The notes: generated by a model not told the origin, from the letters alone. A stretch of 64,000 nucleotides of DNA from Blastococcus sp. TF02-8 (GCF_003319175.1 NZ_QOHK01000005.1:186001-250000), one strand, 5' to 3'. Numbered from the stretch's first letter, positions 42,631 to 50,993 are shown. A program made the numbers and translations.

Positions 42631-43314
42631 GGTCCCGCCCTTCGTCGTGACCGAGAATCCTTCGGCGACACGAGCGGGACGACACTCTTCCCGGAGGAGA
42701 GAGCGGTCGTCGAGTCCGCGGTGGACAAACGACGTCGGGAGTTCGAGACGGGGCGCACCTGCGCCCGGGCGGCACTCGGACGACTCGGCCGGCCTTCGGC
42801 GCCCCTGCTCCCGGGCCGGCACGGCGAGCCCCGCTGGCCCGAGGGCATCGTCGGCAGCATCACCCACACCCGGGGTTATCGCGGTGTGGGAGTCAGCGAG
42901 GCAGCACACGCGGCCGCCATCGGGATCGACGCGGAGCCGAACCAGCCAGTGCCGGGCCCACTGCTCCACTGGGTCGCAACGCCGGACGAGCGGGCCGAGG
43001 TCGACGCGCTGCTCCGGGCGTCTCCCGGGGTGCGCTTCGACCGGCTGCTCCTCTGCGCCAAGGAGGCCGTGTTCAAGAGCTGGTTCACGCTCACGACCCG
43101 TCGCCTCGGGTTCGAGGACGTGGCCATCGAACTGGAGCCCGCTCCGGGGAGTGGCACGTTCACCGCCCGGCTCGAAGACGCGCACGACCGCAGAGCACGG
43201 CTCCGCGGTCGCTGGCTGCTGGCCGAGGGGCTGCTCATCACCGCAGTGGTGATCGCGGTCGAGCCCTCGCCACCCAGCGCCGAGAGACTCAGCTCGCGTG
43301 CTCTCCGACACTGA
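42631..43314 (+). pseudogene. 4'-phosphopantetheinyl transferase, frameshifted near the N-terminus
   Basis: The catalytic part is intact: AVDKRRREFETGRTCARAAL, PRWPEGIVGSITHT, GIDAEPNQP (metal Asp), FDRLLLCAKEAVFKSWF (KEAxxK). The usual N-terminus is split between frames: RVVPPFVVTE reads from GTG 42631, but ESFGDTSGTTLFPEE, which should follow, is one base out of frame at about 42655-42660. One missing base explains it. If genuine, translation might still start at GTG 42721 and give a 197-aa protein without the first motif. The enzyme would activate the ACP. Its end overlaps the regulator by 26 bp. Confidence 0.72.
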
Positions 43315-44329
43315 TCGCGGCCGCGCCTGACGGATCCAGGTCGTCGACGTCCAGCCAGCCACGGGCAACCGCCTGGGCCCCTGCCTGGAAGCGGCTCCGC
43401 GCATCGAGCCGGTTCAGCAGGTCCGAGGCGACCCGGCGTGCGGTACGGATCGAGACGCCCAGCCGCCTGGCGATGGCATCGTCGGTGTGGCCGGCGGCGA
43501 GCAGGCGGAGCACCTGCCGCCGCTGCGCGCACAGACCGTTGGCATCGCGTCGCCGCGGCCCGTCCAGCGGTGACGCGGTGTGCCACGTGAACTGGAAGAG
43601 CGCCACGAGCGCCGTGACCAGGCCTGCGCCGGACACCACAGTGGCGTCCGAGACGTTGCCCGGGTTCACCGGCACCAGCGCGTGTGCGCGGTCGAAGATG
43701 TACAGCTCGAGGGGCAGGAGCGGCGCGGTACGCACCTCCCCGCCCACGTCCACCAGGCGGCGCGCGCGGTCCACCGCGGGCTGCTGGTTGCGGATGCTGT
43801 CCAGAAAGACGGTGCGGTACCGCACCCCCGGTTGGATCGTTCGCGCGGACAGCCCGTCCTCGGCCTCGGCCCCCAGCGGGAGCTGTGCCTCGGTCGGCAG
43901 GAAGGAGCAGATCTCCCGGCGCGATGAGCCGACGAGGTCACGGAGCCGGGACTCGACCGCGTAGGCGCCCTCCAGGTGCTCCGCGTCGCGGGCCGGAGCC
44001 GGGGGGTGCCGTTCGGCGTGTTCGGCCAACAGCATCGCCACCGCCGCCTCGCCCTCCGCCAGCTGCTGCTGATGCCGTGCGAACTCAGCCTGACGCCGGG
44101 CGACCAATGCCTGCAGAGCGACTTCGGGACGGACCGGACGAAGGGCCCGCGGATCGCTTGCCGAGGGGTGCAGGAGCGACAAGCGGGCCAGGTCAGCGAG
44201 AGCCTCGTGCACCCGGCACTCAGGTAGGCCCAGGGATACCGCGAGCTCGTCTCCCAGTGCGTCGGGATCCTTCAGAAGGGTGAGGTACACGGCCTCTGTC
44301 TGCTCGCTGATCCCCAGCGCTTCGAGCAT
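43289..44329 (-). CDS. LuxR-type transcriptional regulator with TrmB-like N-terminal domain
   Basis: 346 aa. The N-terminal helix-turn-helix (ALGISEQTEAVYLTLLKDPDALGDELAVSLGL) resembles TrmB/PLDc-type winged helices. A central domain follows (REICSFLPTEAQ, RYRTVFLDSIR). The C-terminus is a LuxR-type HTH: QVLRLLAAGHTDDAIARRLGVSIRTARR. These are typical cluster-situated regulators in actinobacteria. It is the only regulator in the island and is convergent with the PPTase gene. The operator is unknown; the words at 40573 and 40673 are candidates. Confidence 0.87.
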   Translation of the reverse strand: MLEALGISEQTEAVYLTLLKDPDALGDELAVSLGLPECRVHEALADLARLSLLHPSASDPRALRPVRPEVALQALVARRQAEFARHQQQLAEGEAAVAMLLAEHAERHPPAPARDAEHLEGAYAVESRLRDLVGSSRREICSFLPTEAQLPLGAEAEDGLSARTIQPGVRYRTVFLDSIRNQQPAVDRARRLVDVGGEVRTAPLLPLELYIFDRAHALVPVNPGNVSDATVVSGAGLVTALVALFQFTWHTASPLDGPRRRDANGLCAQRRQVLRLLAAGHTDDAIARRLGVSIRTARRVASDLLNRLDARSRFQAGAQAVARGWLDVDDLDPSGAAAISVGEHAS

Positions 44330-44534
44330 GCGACTCCCCCTGAGCGACCGGTTACCGGGGGTGTGCTGTCCCCAGCTGCTGCCACATCCGTGGCGGCAAG
44401 GTAGCGGTCAGCGACAGGGGAGTCCACCAGTTCCGCAACCGGGTAGCCCCACGACCAGCGGGCGCCTCCCCGTTGCAGTCGGTGCTCCGAAGCGGCGGCT
44501 CGAGAGGTGATCGATCTCCTCGCGCCGCCGTGCC

Positions 44535-44612
44535 GAGAACGAACCAGTCCGCGGGCCGCCGATGACGGGTTCTGTGGACAACCGGGCGCCACGTCCACCC
44601 GCGCGGGTGAAC
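44535..44612 (+). repeat. Intergenic repeat, copy 3 (right end of the island)
   Basis: 78 bp matching copy 1 with about three differences over 72 bp; TGTGGACAA is kept. It lacks the first 20 or so bases of copies 1 and 2. It lies in the 333-bp gap 44330-44662, which holds no gene, and marks the right boundary of the island, 50 bp before the GNAT gene. Confidence 0.9.
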
Positions 44613-44662
44613 GGCCCGCGGGGAGGGCAGGCTGCCTCCGGGGGGCGAGGAGAGGAGCACCG

Positions 44663-45148
44663 GTGAGCGTCTCGGAGAACGGACCGGCGTGGCAGTGGCG
44701 GACCGCCCGTGTCGGCGATCTGTCCTTCATCCACGACGCCGAGCTGGCCTACATCCGGGAGCGGGAGCCCGAGCAGGAGGCCGCCTGGCTCGGGTCGGTG
44801 GAGCAGAACCGCCGGCTCTGGAGCGCGAACCTGGCACGGACGACGATCGCCGACCTCGACGGGACGCCGGTCAGCTACGGGATGTGGGCCGAGCTGGACG
44901 GGGTGGCGACGGTGGTGACCCTGCACGTCTCACCGGCGCTACGGCGGCGCGGGCTGGGCGCGGCGCTGCTGACCGCGGTGGCCGACGACGCCCGCCGCAG
45001 CGGCCACGCCGTCCTCGCCCTCGGCGTGCACCGCGCGAACCCGGCCCGGCACCTCTACGAGTCGGCCGGCTTCCTCCCCGCCGGCGTCGACGGGGACTAC
45101 CTGCTGTTCCGGCGCACCCTGCTCAGCCCGCCTCCGCGATCCGCTTGA
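44663..45148 (+). CDS. GNAT family N-acetyltransferase
   Basis: 161 aa from GTG 44663 behind GGAGAGGAG. VVTLHVSPALRRRGLGAALL contains the acetyl-CoA loop R-R-x-G-L-G, and VLALGVHRANPARHLYESAGFLPAG is the usual C-terminal motif. The acceptor is unknown. It overlaps the convergent SRPBCC gene by 26 bp. It lies just outside the island's right repeat. Confidence 0.9.
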   Translation: MSVSENGPAWQWRTARVGDLSFIHDAELAYIREREPEQEAAWLGSVEQNRRLWSANLARTTIADLDGTPVSYGMWAELDGVATVVTLHVSPALRRRGLGAALLTAVADDARRSGHAVLALGVHRANPARHLYESAGFLPAGVDGDYLLFRRTLLSPPPRSA

Positions 45149-45596
45149 TGGCGTCCAGCGTCGCGGGGATGCCCTCGTGGGCGGCGCGGGTCCGGTCGGC
45201 GATCTCCCGGTCGGCTGCCTCGCCGTAGCGCTCGTGGAAGAGGTCGATCCCGGCGGGCAGGAACTCCCACGACTCGGTCAGCCGGGTGCCGCCGTCCTCG
45301 GGCTGCAGGGTGAACGCCCAGCGCACGAGGTTGCCGCCGACCACCCAGGCGAACTCCCGCCCGCGGTCGGCGGCGACCACCTCGCTGCGGGTCTCCCAGG
45401 TGCGCCCGGGCACCTCGTTGCGGCCGGTGAACCAGGCGCCCACCTGCGCGGAGCCGTCGCCGTCCCACCAGCATGCGCGGCACACCGGGCTCCACTCCCC
45501 GGTGCGGGTCACGTCCGACACGAGGTCGTACACCGCCTCCGGGGAGGACCGGATCACGACGGACGACGAATGGGTGCGGCTCTCCACGCGGCTCAT
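45123..45596 (-). CDS. SRPBCC (START-like) family protein
   Basis: 157 aa. SSVVIRSSPEAVYDLVSDVTRTGEWSPVCR is the typical start of polyketide-cyclase/dehydrase-like SRPBCC proteins; GRNEVPGRTWETRSEVV and FTLQPEDGGTRLTESWEF form the sheet, and a long C-terminal helix follows. Probably a lipid or small-molecule binding protein. Not similar enough to the island's SRPBCC gene to call it a copy. Monocistronic. Confidence 0.85.
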   Translation of the reverse strand: MSRVESRTHSSSVVIRSSPEAVYDLVSDVTRTGEWSPVCRACWWDGDGSAQVGAWFTGRNEVPGRTWETRSEVVAADRGREFAWVVGGNLVRWAFTLQPEDGGTRLTESWEFLPAGIDLFHERYGEAADREIADRTRAAHEGIPATLDAIKRIAEAG

Positions 45597-45622
45597 TCTT
45601 CACCCGGGAGCCGGTGCCCAGG

Positions 45623-45856
45623 TCAGCCGAGGAAGGTGTCCCCGCCGGCGAGCGCGGTGAGCAGCACCATCGCGGTGAAGGCGAGCAGGACAGCCGCGAT
45701 GACCCCCAGGCCGATCAACCCGACCCTGACCTCCGAGGGCTGCTGCTTCGGCCGACCCGTCCCTCGCGCCTCCGCCGGGGGAACCCGGGCCTCGGACCGC
45801 TCGTGGTCGACGGGGCGCCGGACGGTGCGCGGGCGCTGCTGCAGCTTGACGCTCAT
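45623..45856 (-). CDS. Small single-TM protein of unknown function
   Basis: 77 aa. A basic, Pro- and Arg-rich cytoplasmic N-terminus of about 40 aa is followed by one TM helix (VGLIGLGVIAAVLLAFTAMVLLTALAGG) near the C-terminus. No family was recognised. It lies 26 bp from the SRPBCC gene. Confidence 0.6.
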   Translation of the reverse strand: MSVKLQQRPRTVRRPVDHERSEARVPPAEARGTGRPKQQPSEVRVGLIGLGVIAAVLLAFTAMVLLTALAGGDTFLG

Positions 45857-45901
45857 GACGACTCCCTGTGCGCGGTCCGCGCCCAGGTGCCCTCAGGCCC
45901 C

Positions 45902-45929
45902 CGGGCCGGGCCCTGCCGGACCCGGCCCG
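45902..45929 (-). terminator. Hairpin downstream of the ThDP-enzyme operon
   Basis: A 9-bp stem CGGGCCGGG/CCCGGCCCG with a 10-nt loop lies 50 bp beyond the stop of the ThDP enzyme gene; plausible terminator. Confidence 0.55.
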
Positions 45930-45978
45930 ATGCTGATCCCCTCGGCCCGCCGGCACCAGGGTCCGAGGGCCCGGGTGC

Positions 45979-47520
45979 TCAGCGGAGGACGGCGTCGATG
46001 AGGTGCGGGCCCGGCTCGGCCAGCGCCTTCTGCAGCTGCTCGGCCAGCTCCTCCGCGGTCGTCGCACGGCTGGCGGGCACACCCATGCCCTGCGCGATCG
46101 AGACGAAGTCCAGGCCCGGTCCGCCGAGGTCGAGCAGCTTCCGGGCGCGCTCTCCGTCAGAGGCCGCGCCCACCTTCTGCAGCTCGTGCTCGAGGATCGC
46201 GTAGGAGCCGTTGTCACAGATGATCGTGGTGATGTCGGCCTGCTCGCGGGCGTAGCTCCACAGGGCCGAGATCGTGTACATCGCGCTCCCGTCGGCCTGG
46301 ATGCCGATGACCGGCCGGTCGGGGCAGGCCACCGCCGCACCCAGGGCCATGGGCAGCCCGTCACCGATCGCGCCGCCGGTGAGCGAGAGCAGGTCGTGGC
46401 GCGGTCCGGCGGAGGTCATCTCGGTGAGCCCGACCCCGGAGGTGAGCGCCTCGTCGACGATGATCGCGTTCTCCGGGAGCAGCGCGCCGATGACGGCCGA
46501 CATGGTGCGCGGGTCGAGCGGTCCACTGGGCAGCTCGGGGCGCTCGAACTCGGCGACCTCCGGCTTCGCGTCGGGGGCGACGGCATCGGCCAGCGCCCGC
46601 ATCGCTGCGACGCCGTCCTCGCCCGGCCGGCTGAGCACGTGCACCGTGCAGTCCTCGGGGACCGGGTGCCCGGGGGTGTCCGGGTAGCCGAAGAAGTGCA
46701 CCGGTGCCGTGGTGCCGGCGATGACCAGGTGCTTGGTGCCCGACAACGCGGCCAGCGCCATCTCCGCGGGGTACGGCAGCCGGTGCAGGTCGGGCAGGCC
46801 GGCACCGCGCGCCGAGCGGGCAGGGAACGTCTCGGCCACGAGCCGGGCGCCGGTCCCGGCGGCGACCTGGGCGGCAGCGAGCTGCCCGTCGGCGGAGGCC
46901 ATGACGTCGCCACCCAGGAAGATCACGACCTCGTTCCCCGACCTGACCACCTCGGCGACGTCGTCGACGACGGACGGAGCGACGTGCGGGACGGGGCGCA
47001 CCGGCAGCGGTTCGGCGACCTCGCCGCCCTCGTCCCACGAGACGTCGGCCGGGAGGACCAGGGTGGCGATCCCGCCGGTGGCGACGGCGGCCACCGCGTC
47101 GGCGGCGTCGGCGGCGACGTCGGCCGGGGAGAGCGACCGGCGCACCCAGCTCGACACCGTGCCGGCGACCGCGTCGATGTCGGACTCCAGCGGGGCGTCC
47201 AGCCGCTTGTGCGAGCGCGCGTGGTCACCCACGACGTTGAGCAGCGGCGCCTTGCCGCGGCGGGCGTTGTGCAGGTTGGCCAGCCCGTTGCCCAGGCCCG
47301 GGCCGAGGTGCAGCAGGGTCACCGCCGGGCGGCCGGCCATGCGCGCGTAGCCGTCGGCCGCGCCGGTGGCCACCCCCTCGAAGAGGGTGAGCACGCCGCG
47401 CATCTCGGGGACGTCGTCGAGCGCCGCGACGAAGTGCATCTCCGAGGTGCCCGGGTTGGCGAAGCAGACGTCGACGCCGGCGTCGACCAGGGTGCGGATG
47501 AGTGCCTGGGCGCCGTTCAC
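45979..47520 (-). CDS. Acetolactate-synthase-like ThDP-dependent enzyme
   Basis: 513 aa with the three-domain ThDP decarboxylase/synthase layout: N-terminal PYR domain with catalytic Glu in LTLFEGVATGAADGYARM, a central domain, and a PP domain with the ThDP/Mg motif QADGSAMYTISALW ending in TTIICDN. It is shorter than biosynthetic IlvB (about 600 aa) and no regulatory subunit is next to it, so it is more likely a benzoylformate-decarboxylase or catabolic-type carboligase. It overlaps the end of the EthD-like gene by 4 bp... the downstream partner shares its transcript. Confidence 0.88.
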   Translation of the reverse strand: MNGAQALIRTLVDAGVDVCFANPGTSEMHFVAALDDVPEMRGVLTLFEGVATGAADGYARMAGRPAVTLLHLGPGLGNGLANLHNARRGKAPLLNVVGDHARSHKRLDAPLESDIDAVAGTVSSWVRRSLSPADVAADAADAVAAVATGGIATLVLPADVSWDEGGEVAEPLPVRPVPHVAPSVVDDVAEVVRSGNEVVIFLGGDVMASADGQLAAAQVAAGTGARLVAETFPARSARGAGLPDLHRLPYPAEMALAALSGTKHLVIAGTTAPVHFFGYPDTPGHPVPEDCTVHVLSRPGEDGVAAMRALADAVAPDAKPEVAEFERPELPSGPLDPRTMSAVIGALLPENAIIVDEALTSGVGLTEMTSAGPRHDLLSLTGGAIGDGLPMALGAAVACPDRPVIGIQADGSAMYTISALWSYAREQADITTIICDNGSYAILEHELQKVGAASDGERARKLLDLGGPGLDFVSIAQGMGVPASRATTAEELAEQLQKALAEPGPHLIDAVLR

Positions 47521-47834
47521 GCGCCGGCCACCGTCTGCACGTCGAAGTGGGTCATCGTGGCGCCCCCGGTGGCGAAGCCGGGCACGTCGGCCGCCGCGGC
47601 CTGGCCCTCCGGCGAGCCGAACGCAGCACCCATAGCGGCCTCGGAGTCGAAGTCGAGCTCGGCGACGAGGTACGGAGCGGGCTGGGCGGGGTCCATCGCG
47701 CTCGGGTGCCCGATGGTGAACCGGACGAGGCCGGGCATCTGCTTCGCCAGTGGGGCGTGCACATCGCGGTAGTGCGCGTCGAAGGCGCCAGGATCCTCCG
47801 GCGTCCCGTAGCTGACGACCAGCCTGTGCACCAT
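47517..47834 (-). CDS. EthD family protein
   Basis: 105 aa, ATG 47834. The dimeric ferredoxin-like EthD pattern is visible: HRLVVSYGTPEDPGAFDAHYRDVHAPLAKQMPGL, RFTIGHPSAM, YLVAELDFDSEAAMGAAFGSPEGQAAAADV and a closing VTMTHFDVQ-like strand. EthD proteins assist oxidative or catabolic systems; the exact function is unknown. It is the first gene of a pair with the ThDP enzyme, whose ATG overlaps its stop (ATGA), implying a common pathway. Confidence 0.88.
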   Translation of the reverse strand: MVHRLVVSYGTPEDPGAFDAHYRDVHAPLAKQMPGLVRFTIGHPSAMDPAQPAPYLVAELDFDSEAAMGAAFGSPEGQAAAADVPGFATGGATMTHFDVQTVAGA

Positions 47835-48046
47835 TCTCCAGCTCCGTTCCCGCGGGTCAGGCACCCGCCCGGCGACCAGCAAACAGGGCATCGCCCGCGA
47901 GCGCGAGTCCTGTCCCCATGATCGACTCCGAGCTCTTTCCACAGGGCCTTTTCGAGGGGGCGCACAGCCCTATTTCGGCTGTTACGGTCCCAGACATATC
48001 CGATCCTGCGGTGCACCCGCACCCGGACCTCTCGATAGGACTCGCC

Positions 48047-48343
48047 ATGCCGAATGTCAACGTCACCTACGAGCAGATGGAAGACGCCGCCGGTCGCCTC
48101 AGCAACGGGCGCACCGAGATCGACGGCATGCTGGGCCAGCTGCAGAGCCTGGTGGAGCAGCTCGTCGCCGACGGCTACGTCACCGACAGCTCCAGCAAGA
48201 ACTTCCAGGCCTCCTACGACGAGTTCACGCAGGGCGCCAAGAAGACCATCGAGGGTCTCGACGGCATGGCCTCCTACCTGAACCAGGCCGCCGCCACCTT
48301 CCGCGACGCCGACACCCAGCTGGCCAGCGCCCTCGGCCGCTGA
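48047..48343 (+). CDS. WXG100 family T7SS protein
   Basis: 98 aa from ATG 48047, with a GATAGGA stretch upstream. Two helices are joined by a turn where the WXG motif is expected; here it reads DGYVTDSSSKNF, so Trp is replaced by Tyr. VTYEQMEDAAGRLSNGRTEI and KKTIEGLDGMASYLNQAAATF form the helical hairpin. Such proteins are secreted substrates or chaperone partners of T7SS. A possible promoter (TTTCGG, 16 bp, CATATC) lies near 47980-48005. It faces the T7SS operon across a strong terminator. Confidence 0.88.
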   Translation: MPNVNVTYEQMEDAAGRLSNGRTEIDGMLGQLQSLVEQLVADGYVTDSSSKNFQASYDEFTQGAKKTIEGLDGMASYLNQAAATFRDADTQLASALGR

Positions 48344-48352
48344 ACCACCCCT

Positions 48353-48388
48353 ACTGGGGCCGCCTCGCTGATGCGAGGCGGCCCCAGT
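48353..48388. terminator. Strong bidirectional terminator
   Basis: A perfect 15-bp inverted repeat (48353-48367 with 48374-48388, loop CTGATG) starts 9 nt after the WXG100 stop and lies before the end of the convergent T7SS operon. Confidence 0.85.
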
Positions 48389-48421
48389 CGCGTCTCAGGG
48401 CGTGGAGCAGGGCTCGAACTC

Positions 48422-49171
48422 TCAGCGGGTCAACGTGCGGATCCGGTCCAGGCGCAGGGCCCGCTCGGCGGCGGCGGCACCCGAGTCCCGGATCATCCGG
48501 ATGGCGACCGCACGCATCCGGAGCGAGTAGCGGGACACGCTCACCCCTGCGGTGAGGCACACCGCCAGCACGACCGCTCCGGTGATCGCCGAGCCGATCG
48601 CGAAGGCGCTTCCGTCCGAGCCCACCGTCCCCACGAGGAGCAGCACCAGTCCCACCCCTATCCCGAGCCCGGAGGCCACGGCGCGAGCCTTGATCCTGTC
48701 CCGCCGAGCCCGGTAGAGGGCGGCGACAGCGGCGTCGTACGCGGCGCCTTCGTAGTACTCGTCCCGCGGGAGGTCGAACAGCGTCCGATGCTCCGGCCGG
48801 ATGTCGCCGGAGGGGAGCGATCGGCCGGCCCGCTCGATCTCCTCCCAGGCCAGCAGCTCGGCGATGAGCGAGCGGGTCGTCAGGGCCGACCGGACGGAGG
48901 AGGCGAGCGTCACCACCCCGACGACCACGCCCACCACGACGACGCCTACGGCGATTCGCCCCGACCCATCTTCTTGCGCGGCGGCCGACGAGACCAGCAG
49001 GCATGCCATCGTCAAGACGCACACGCGTGCGACCTGACCGGCGAGCCGGCGGATCGAGACGAGCCGCTGCTCCAGCCGGGGGACCGCATGGGCCCGGGCC
49101 GCCAGCAGCTCACCGCGGGTCTGCCACGGGCGTCGGGCAGACAGGTCGCTCTCCATGCCCGGCATTCTCAT
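48422..49171 (-). CDS. Membrane protein of unknown function in T7SS operon
   Basis: 249 aa from ATG 49171, overlapping the upstream gene by ATGA. Four TM segments in two pairs (VARVCVLTMACLLVSSAAA, IAVGVVVVGVVVGVVTLASS; GLGIGVGLVLLLVGTVG, FAIGSAITGAVVLAVCLTAG) flank a charged cytoplasmic part (WEEIERAGRSLPSGDI, DLPRDEYYEGAAYDAAVAALY). Not a recognised EccB/D/E. Position at the end of an operon with a candidate T7SS substrate makes an immunity-type membrane protein possible; inference only. Confidence 0.65.
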   Translation of the reverse strand: MRMPGMESDLSARRPWQTRGELLAARAHAVPRLEQRLVSIRRLAGQVARVCVLTMACLLVSSAAAQEDGSGRIAVGVVVVGVVVGVVTLASSVRSALTTRSLIAELLAWEEIERAGRSLPSGDIRPEHRTLFDLPRDEYYEGAAYDAAVAALYRARRDRIKARAVASGLGIGVGLVLLLVGTVGSDGSAFAIGSAITGAVVLAVCLTAGVSVSRYSLRMRAVAIRMIRDSGAAAAERALRLDRIRTLTR

Positions 49172-49812
49172 GTGTCGATCCCGCTCCCCTTCTGAGGGCC
49201 GGGTCGGACCCTGGACCGCCCGGCGATCACCGCCACCAGTGCCGCGAGGTCCGCGGTCTGCTCCACCGCGAAGCAGACGCCGACGACGAGCAGGCCGTCC
49301 CTGCCACCCGGCTCGCAGGCAAGAGCAGCCGCCATGCCCATGCGGATCGGTTGCCCGTCCGAGGCGGTCACCGGCATCCCGGGCAGGCGTGCCGGCCGGA
49401 TCTCGCGTGTTGCCACCAGCCCGACACCCAGGCCCATCGCGGTGTCGAAGCGCTCGACGTGGAGGATGTGCGCGCCCTGGTCCTCGCACATCCGAGCGAG
49501 GACGGCCGTCACGTCGATGTCCGGATCCGCCGGCAGCCGGACGACGCTCGTCAGCACCTGCCACTCCGCCCTCGGTGCGTCCGGGCGCGGCACGCTGACC
49601 AGACCGAAGCTCACCGCACCGCGCCTCATCAGGGCTCGACGCCACGCGTGCAGCACCGACGCGGCGGAGCTCCAGAGAGCTTCCGGCCCCCTCGGCCACG
49701 TCCGGCGGACCAGCTCGGCGAAGGCGTGCTCGGCCTCGTGGGCGTCGGGGAGGACCAGCTCCGCCCAGTCGGCCGGAACGCACAGGTCGACGACACCGGC
49801 GGGCTGCGTCAC
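49168..49812 (-). CDS. Protein of unknown function in T7SS operon
   Basis: 214 aa from GTG 49812, overlapping the substrate-like gene by GTGA. Soluble, mixed alpha/beta; no signal or TM segment. Stretches such as WQVLTSVVRLPADPDIDVTAVLARM and MGLGVGLVATREIRPARLPGMPV suggest one compact domain. No family was recognised. Directly after a WXG-type candidate substrate, it could be an EspG-like chaperone or an immunity protein; neither can be shown. Confidence 0.65.
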   Translation of the reverse strand: MTQPAGVVDLCVPADWAELVLPDAHEAEHAFAELVRRTWPRGPEALWSSAASVLHAWRRALMRRGAVSFGLVSVPRPDAPRAEWQVLTSVVRLPADPDIDVTAVLARMCEDQGAHILHVERFDTAMGLGVGLVATREIRPARLPGMPVTASDGQPIRMGMAAALACEPGGRDGLLVVGVCFAVEQTADLAALVAVIAGRSRVRPGPQKGSGIDT

Positions 49813-50993
49813 CGGACCACGCTCGGCTTCTGGGTCAGCGCACCGAAGTCCCAGCGCACGATCTCGTCCAGTGTCCCGTAGTTGCCCGGGGCTTCCTTCG
49901 CGGTGAGACCCCATTCCGCGTACTTCTCGTGGTACGAGACGGTGCGCCACACCATCTCGTCGAACCCCATGGCGTAGTCCGGGCTGACCATCGTGGCGTG
50001 GAAGAGGCTCGGCACCTCGCCCGCGGCGTTGAGGTTTCCCGCCGCGTCGGTCGCCTTCGCCAGCCGCGACGCGATGCTCATGGCACCGAAGCCGAGCGCC
50101 AGGCCTGCCGCGTCCGTCAGCACCGTCCCGTCGGTCAGGGCCTCGCTCCAGCTCCCGGTCGTGCCCACCGCCGCGCCGTAGTGCGCCAGCAGGGCGACGC
50201 CGGCCACGACGAGGGCGACGACCTGCATGCACGGCACGAGGGCCAGCACCGTCGCGAGCAGCCCGGCGATGTCGCCGATCAGGTCCAGCAGAGGGGCGAT
50301 CTGCTCGAGTGCGGCGATCAGCCAATCACTGACGTCGGCGACGAACTCGTCGATCTCGTCGAGTACCTGCCCCACCTCGTCGGCCAGGCTCTGCCAGAAC
50401 CCGGGCTCGTTCGGGGCGAGGTCCACCGCGTTCTGCAGCCGTGCGGCGATCTCCCGGCCCTTCTCCTCGTAGTCGGCGAGCAGGTCACGGGCGGCGGCGT
50501 CGACGTCGTCGACCTCCGAGTCGGCCGAGGAGGCATCCCGGCTCGCCCCCGCCCGCGCACGGGACAGCGCTGCCTGCGCCAGCTGCTGCTCCGGCGTGAG
50601 GGGTTGCCCGGTCGACGGCGCGGGGTCGGGCAGGTTCGCGTACGCGGCGTGCGCCGACCGCGCTCTGCGCACGGCCTCCGCATGTTCGGCCTCGAGGATG
50701 CGCGCGCGGGACTGGCTGGACCGCATGGTCCCGAGCCAGTCGTCCAGTGCGCGGCTGGCGCCGTCGAACGACCGGGCAGCAGCGTCCACCTTGGGGCGGA
50801 GGTCGTCGGAGAGCAGATTGCGGAAGGCGATCGCCGCATGTCCGCGCCACTCCCCGTCCGCGGCACCCGACAGGACTGCGGCGATCTCCTCCAGTACCCG
50901 GGCGGTCCGGCGCACTCCGACAGACACCGAGGCGGCCATGTCGACGTCGCCCGGCGCGGGATCGAAGCCCAGGGAGGGGAACTCGCCGCTCAC
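49809..50993 (-). CDS. Candidate T7SS substrate with WXG-like N-terminal domain
   Basis: 394 aa. The N-terminal helical hairpin contains GEWRGHAAIAF (W-x-G) and a second helix pair (ALDDWLGTMRSSQSRARILEAEHAEAVRRA), typical of LXG/WXG-domain effectors. After a linker with TGQPLTPEQQLAQAAL there is a hydrophobic part (IAPLLDLIGDIAGLLATVLALV, QVVALVVAGVALLAHYGAAVG) and a 110-aa C-terminal part ending QKPSVVR. The C-terminal domain was not recognised. The layout matches polymorphic-toxin-like T7SS effectors. 4-bp overlaps on both sides. Confidence 0.75.
   Translation of the reverse strand: MSGEFPSLGFDPAPGDVDMAASVSVGVRRTARVLEEIAAVLSGAADGEWRGHAAIAFRNLLSDDLRPKVDAAARSFDGASRALDDWLGTMRSSQSRARILEAEHAEAVRRARSAHAAYANLPDPAPSTGQPLTPEQQLAQAALSRARAGASRDASSADSEVDDVDAAARDLLADYEEKGREIAARLQNAVDLAPNEPGFWQSLADEVGQVLDEIDEFVADVSDWLIAALEQIAPLLDLIGDIAGLLATVLALVPCMQVVALVVAGVALLAHYGAAVGTTGSWSEALTDGTVLTDAAGLALGFGAMSIASRLAKATDAAGNLNAAGEVPSLFHATMVSPDYAMGFDEMVWRTVSYHEKYAEWGLTAKEAPGNYGTLDEIVRWDFGALTQKPSVVR

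Noticed and set aside
27822-44612. Integrative element or prophage with att sites
   Set aside because: No integrase, transposase, relaxase or tRNA target was found; repeats are about 95 bp and imperfect, more like homology than att sites.
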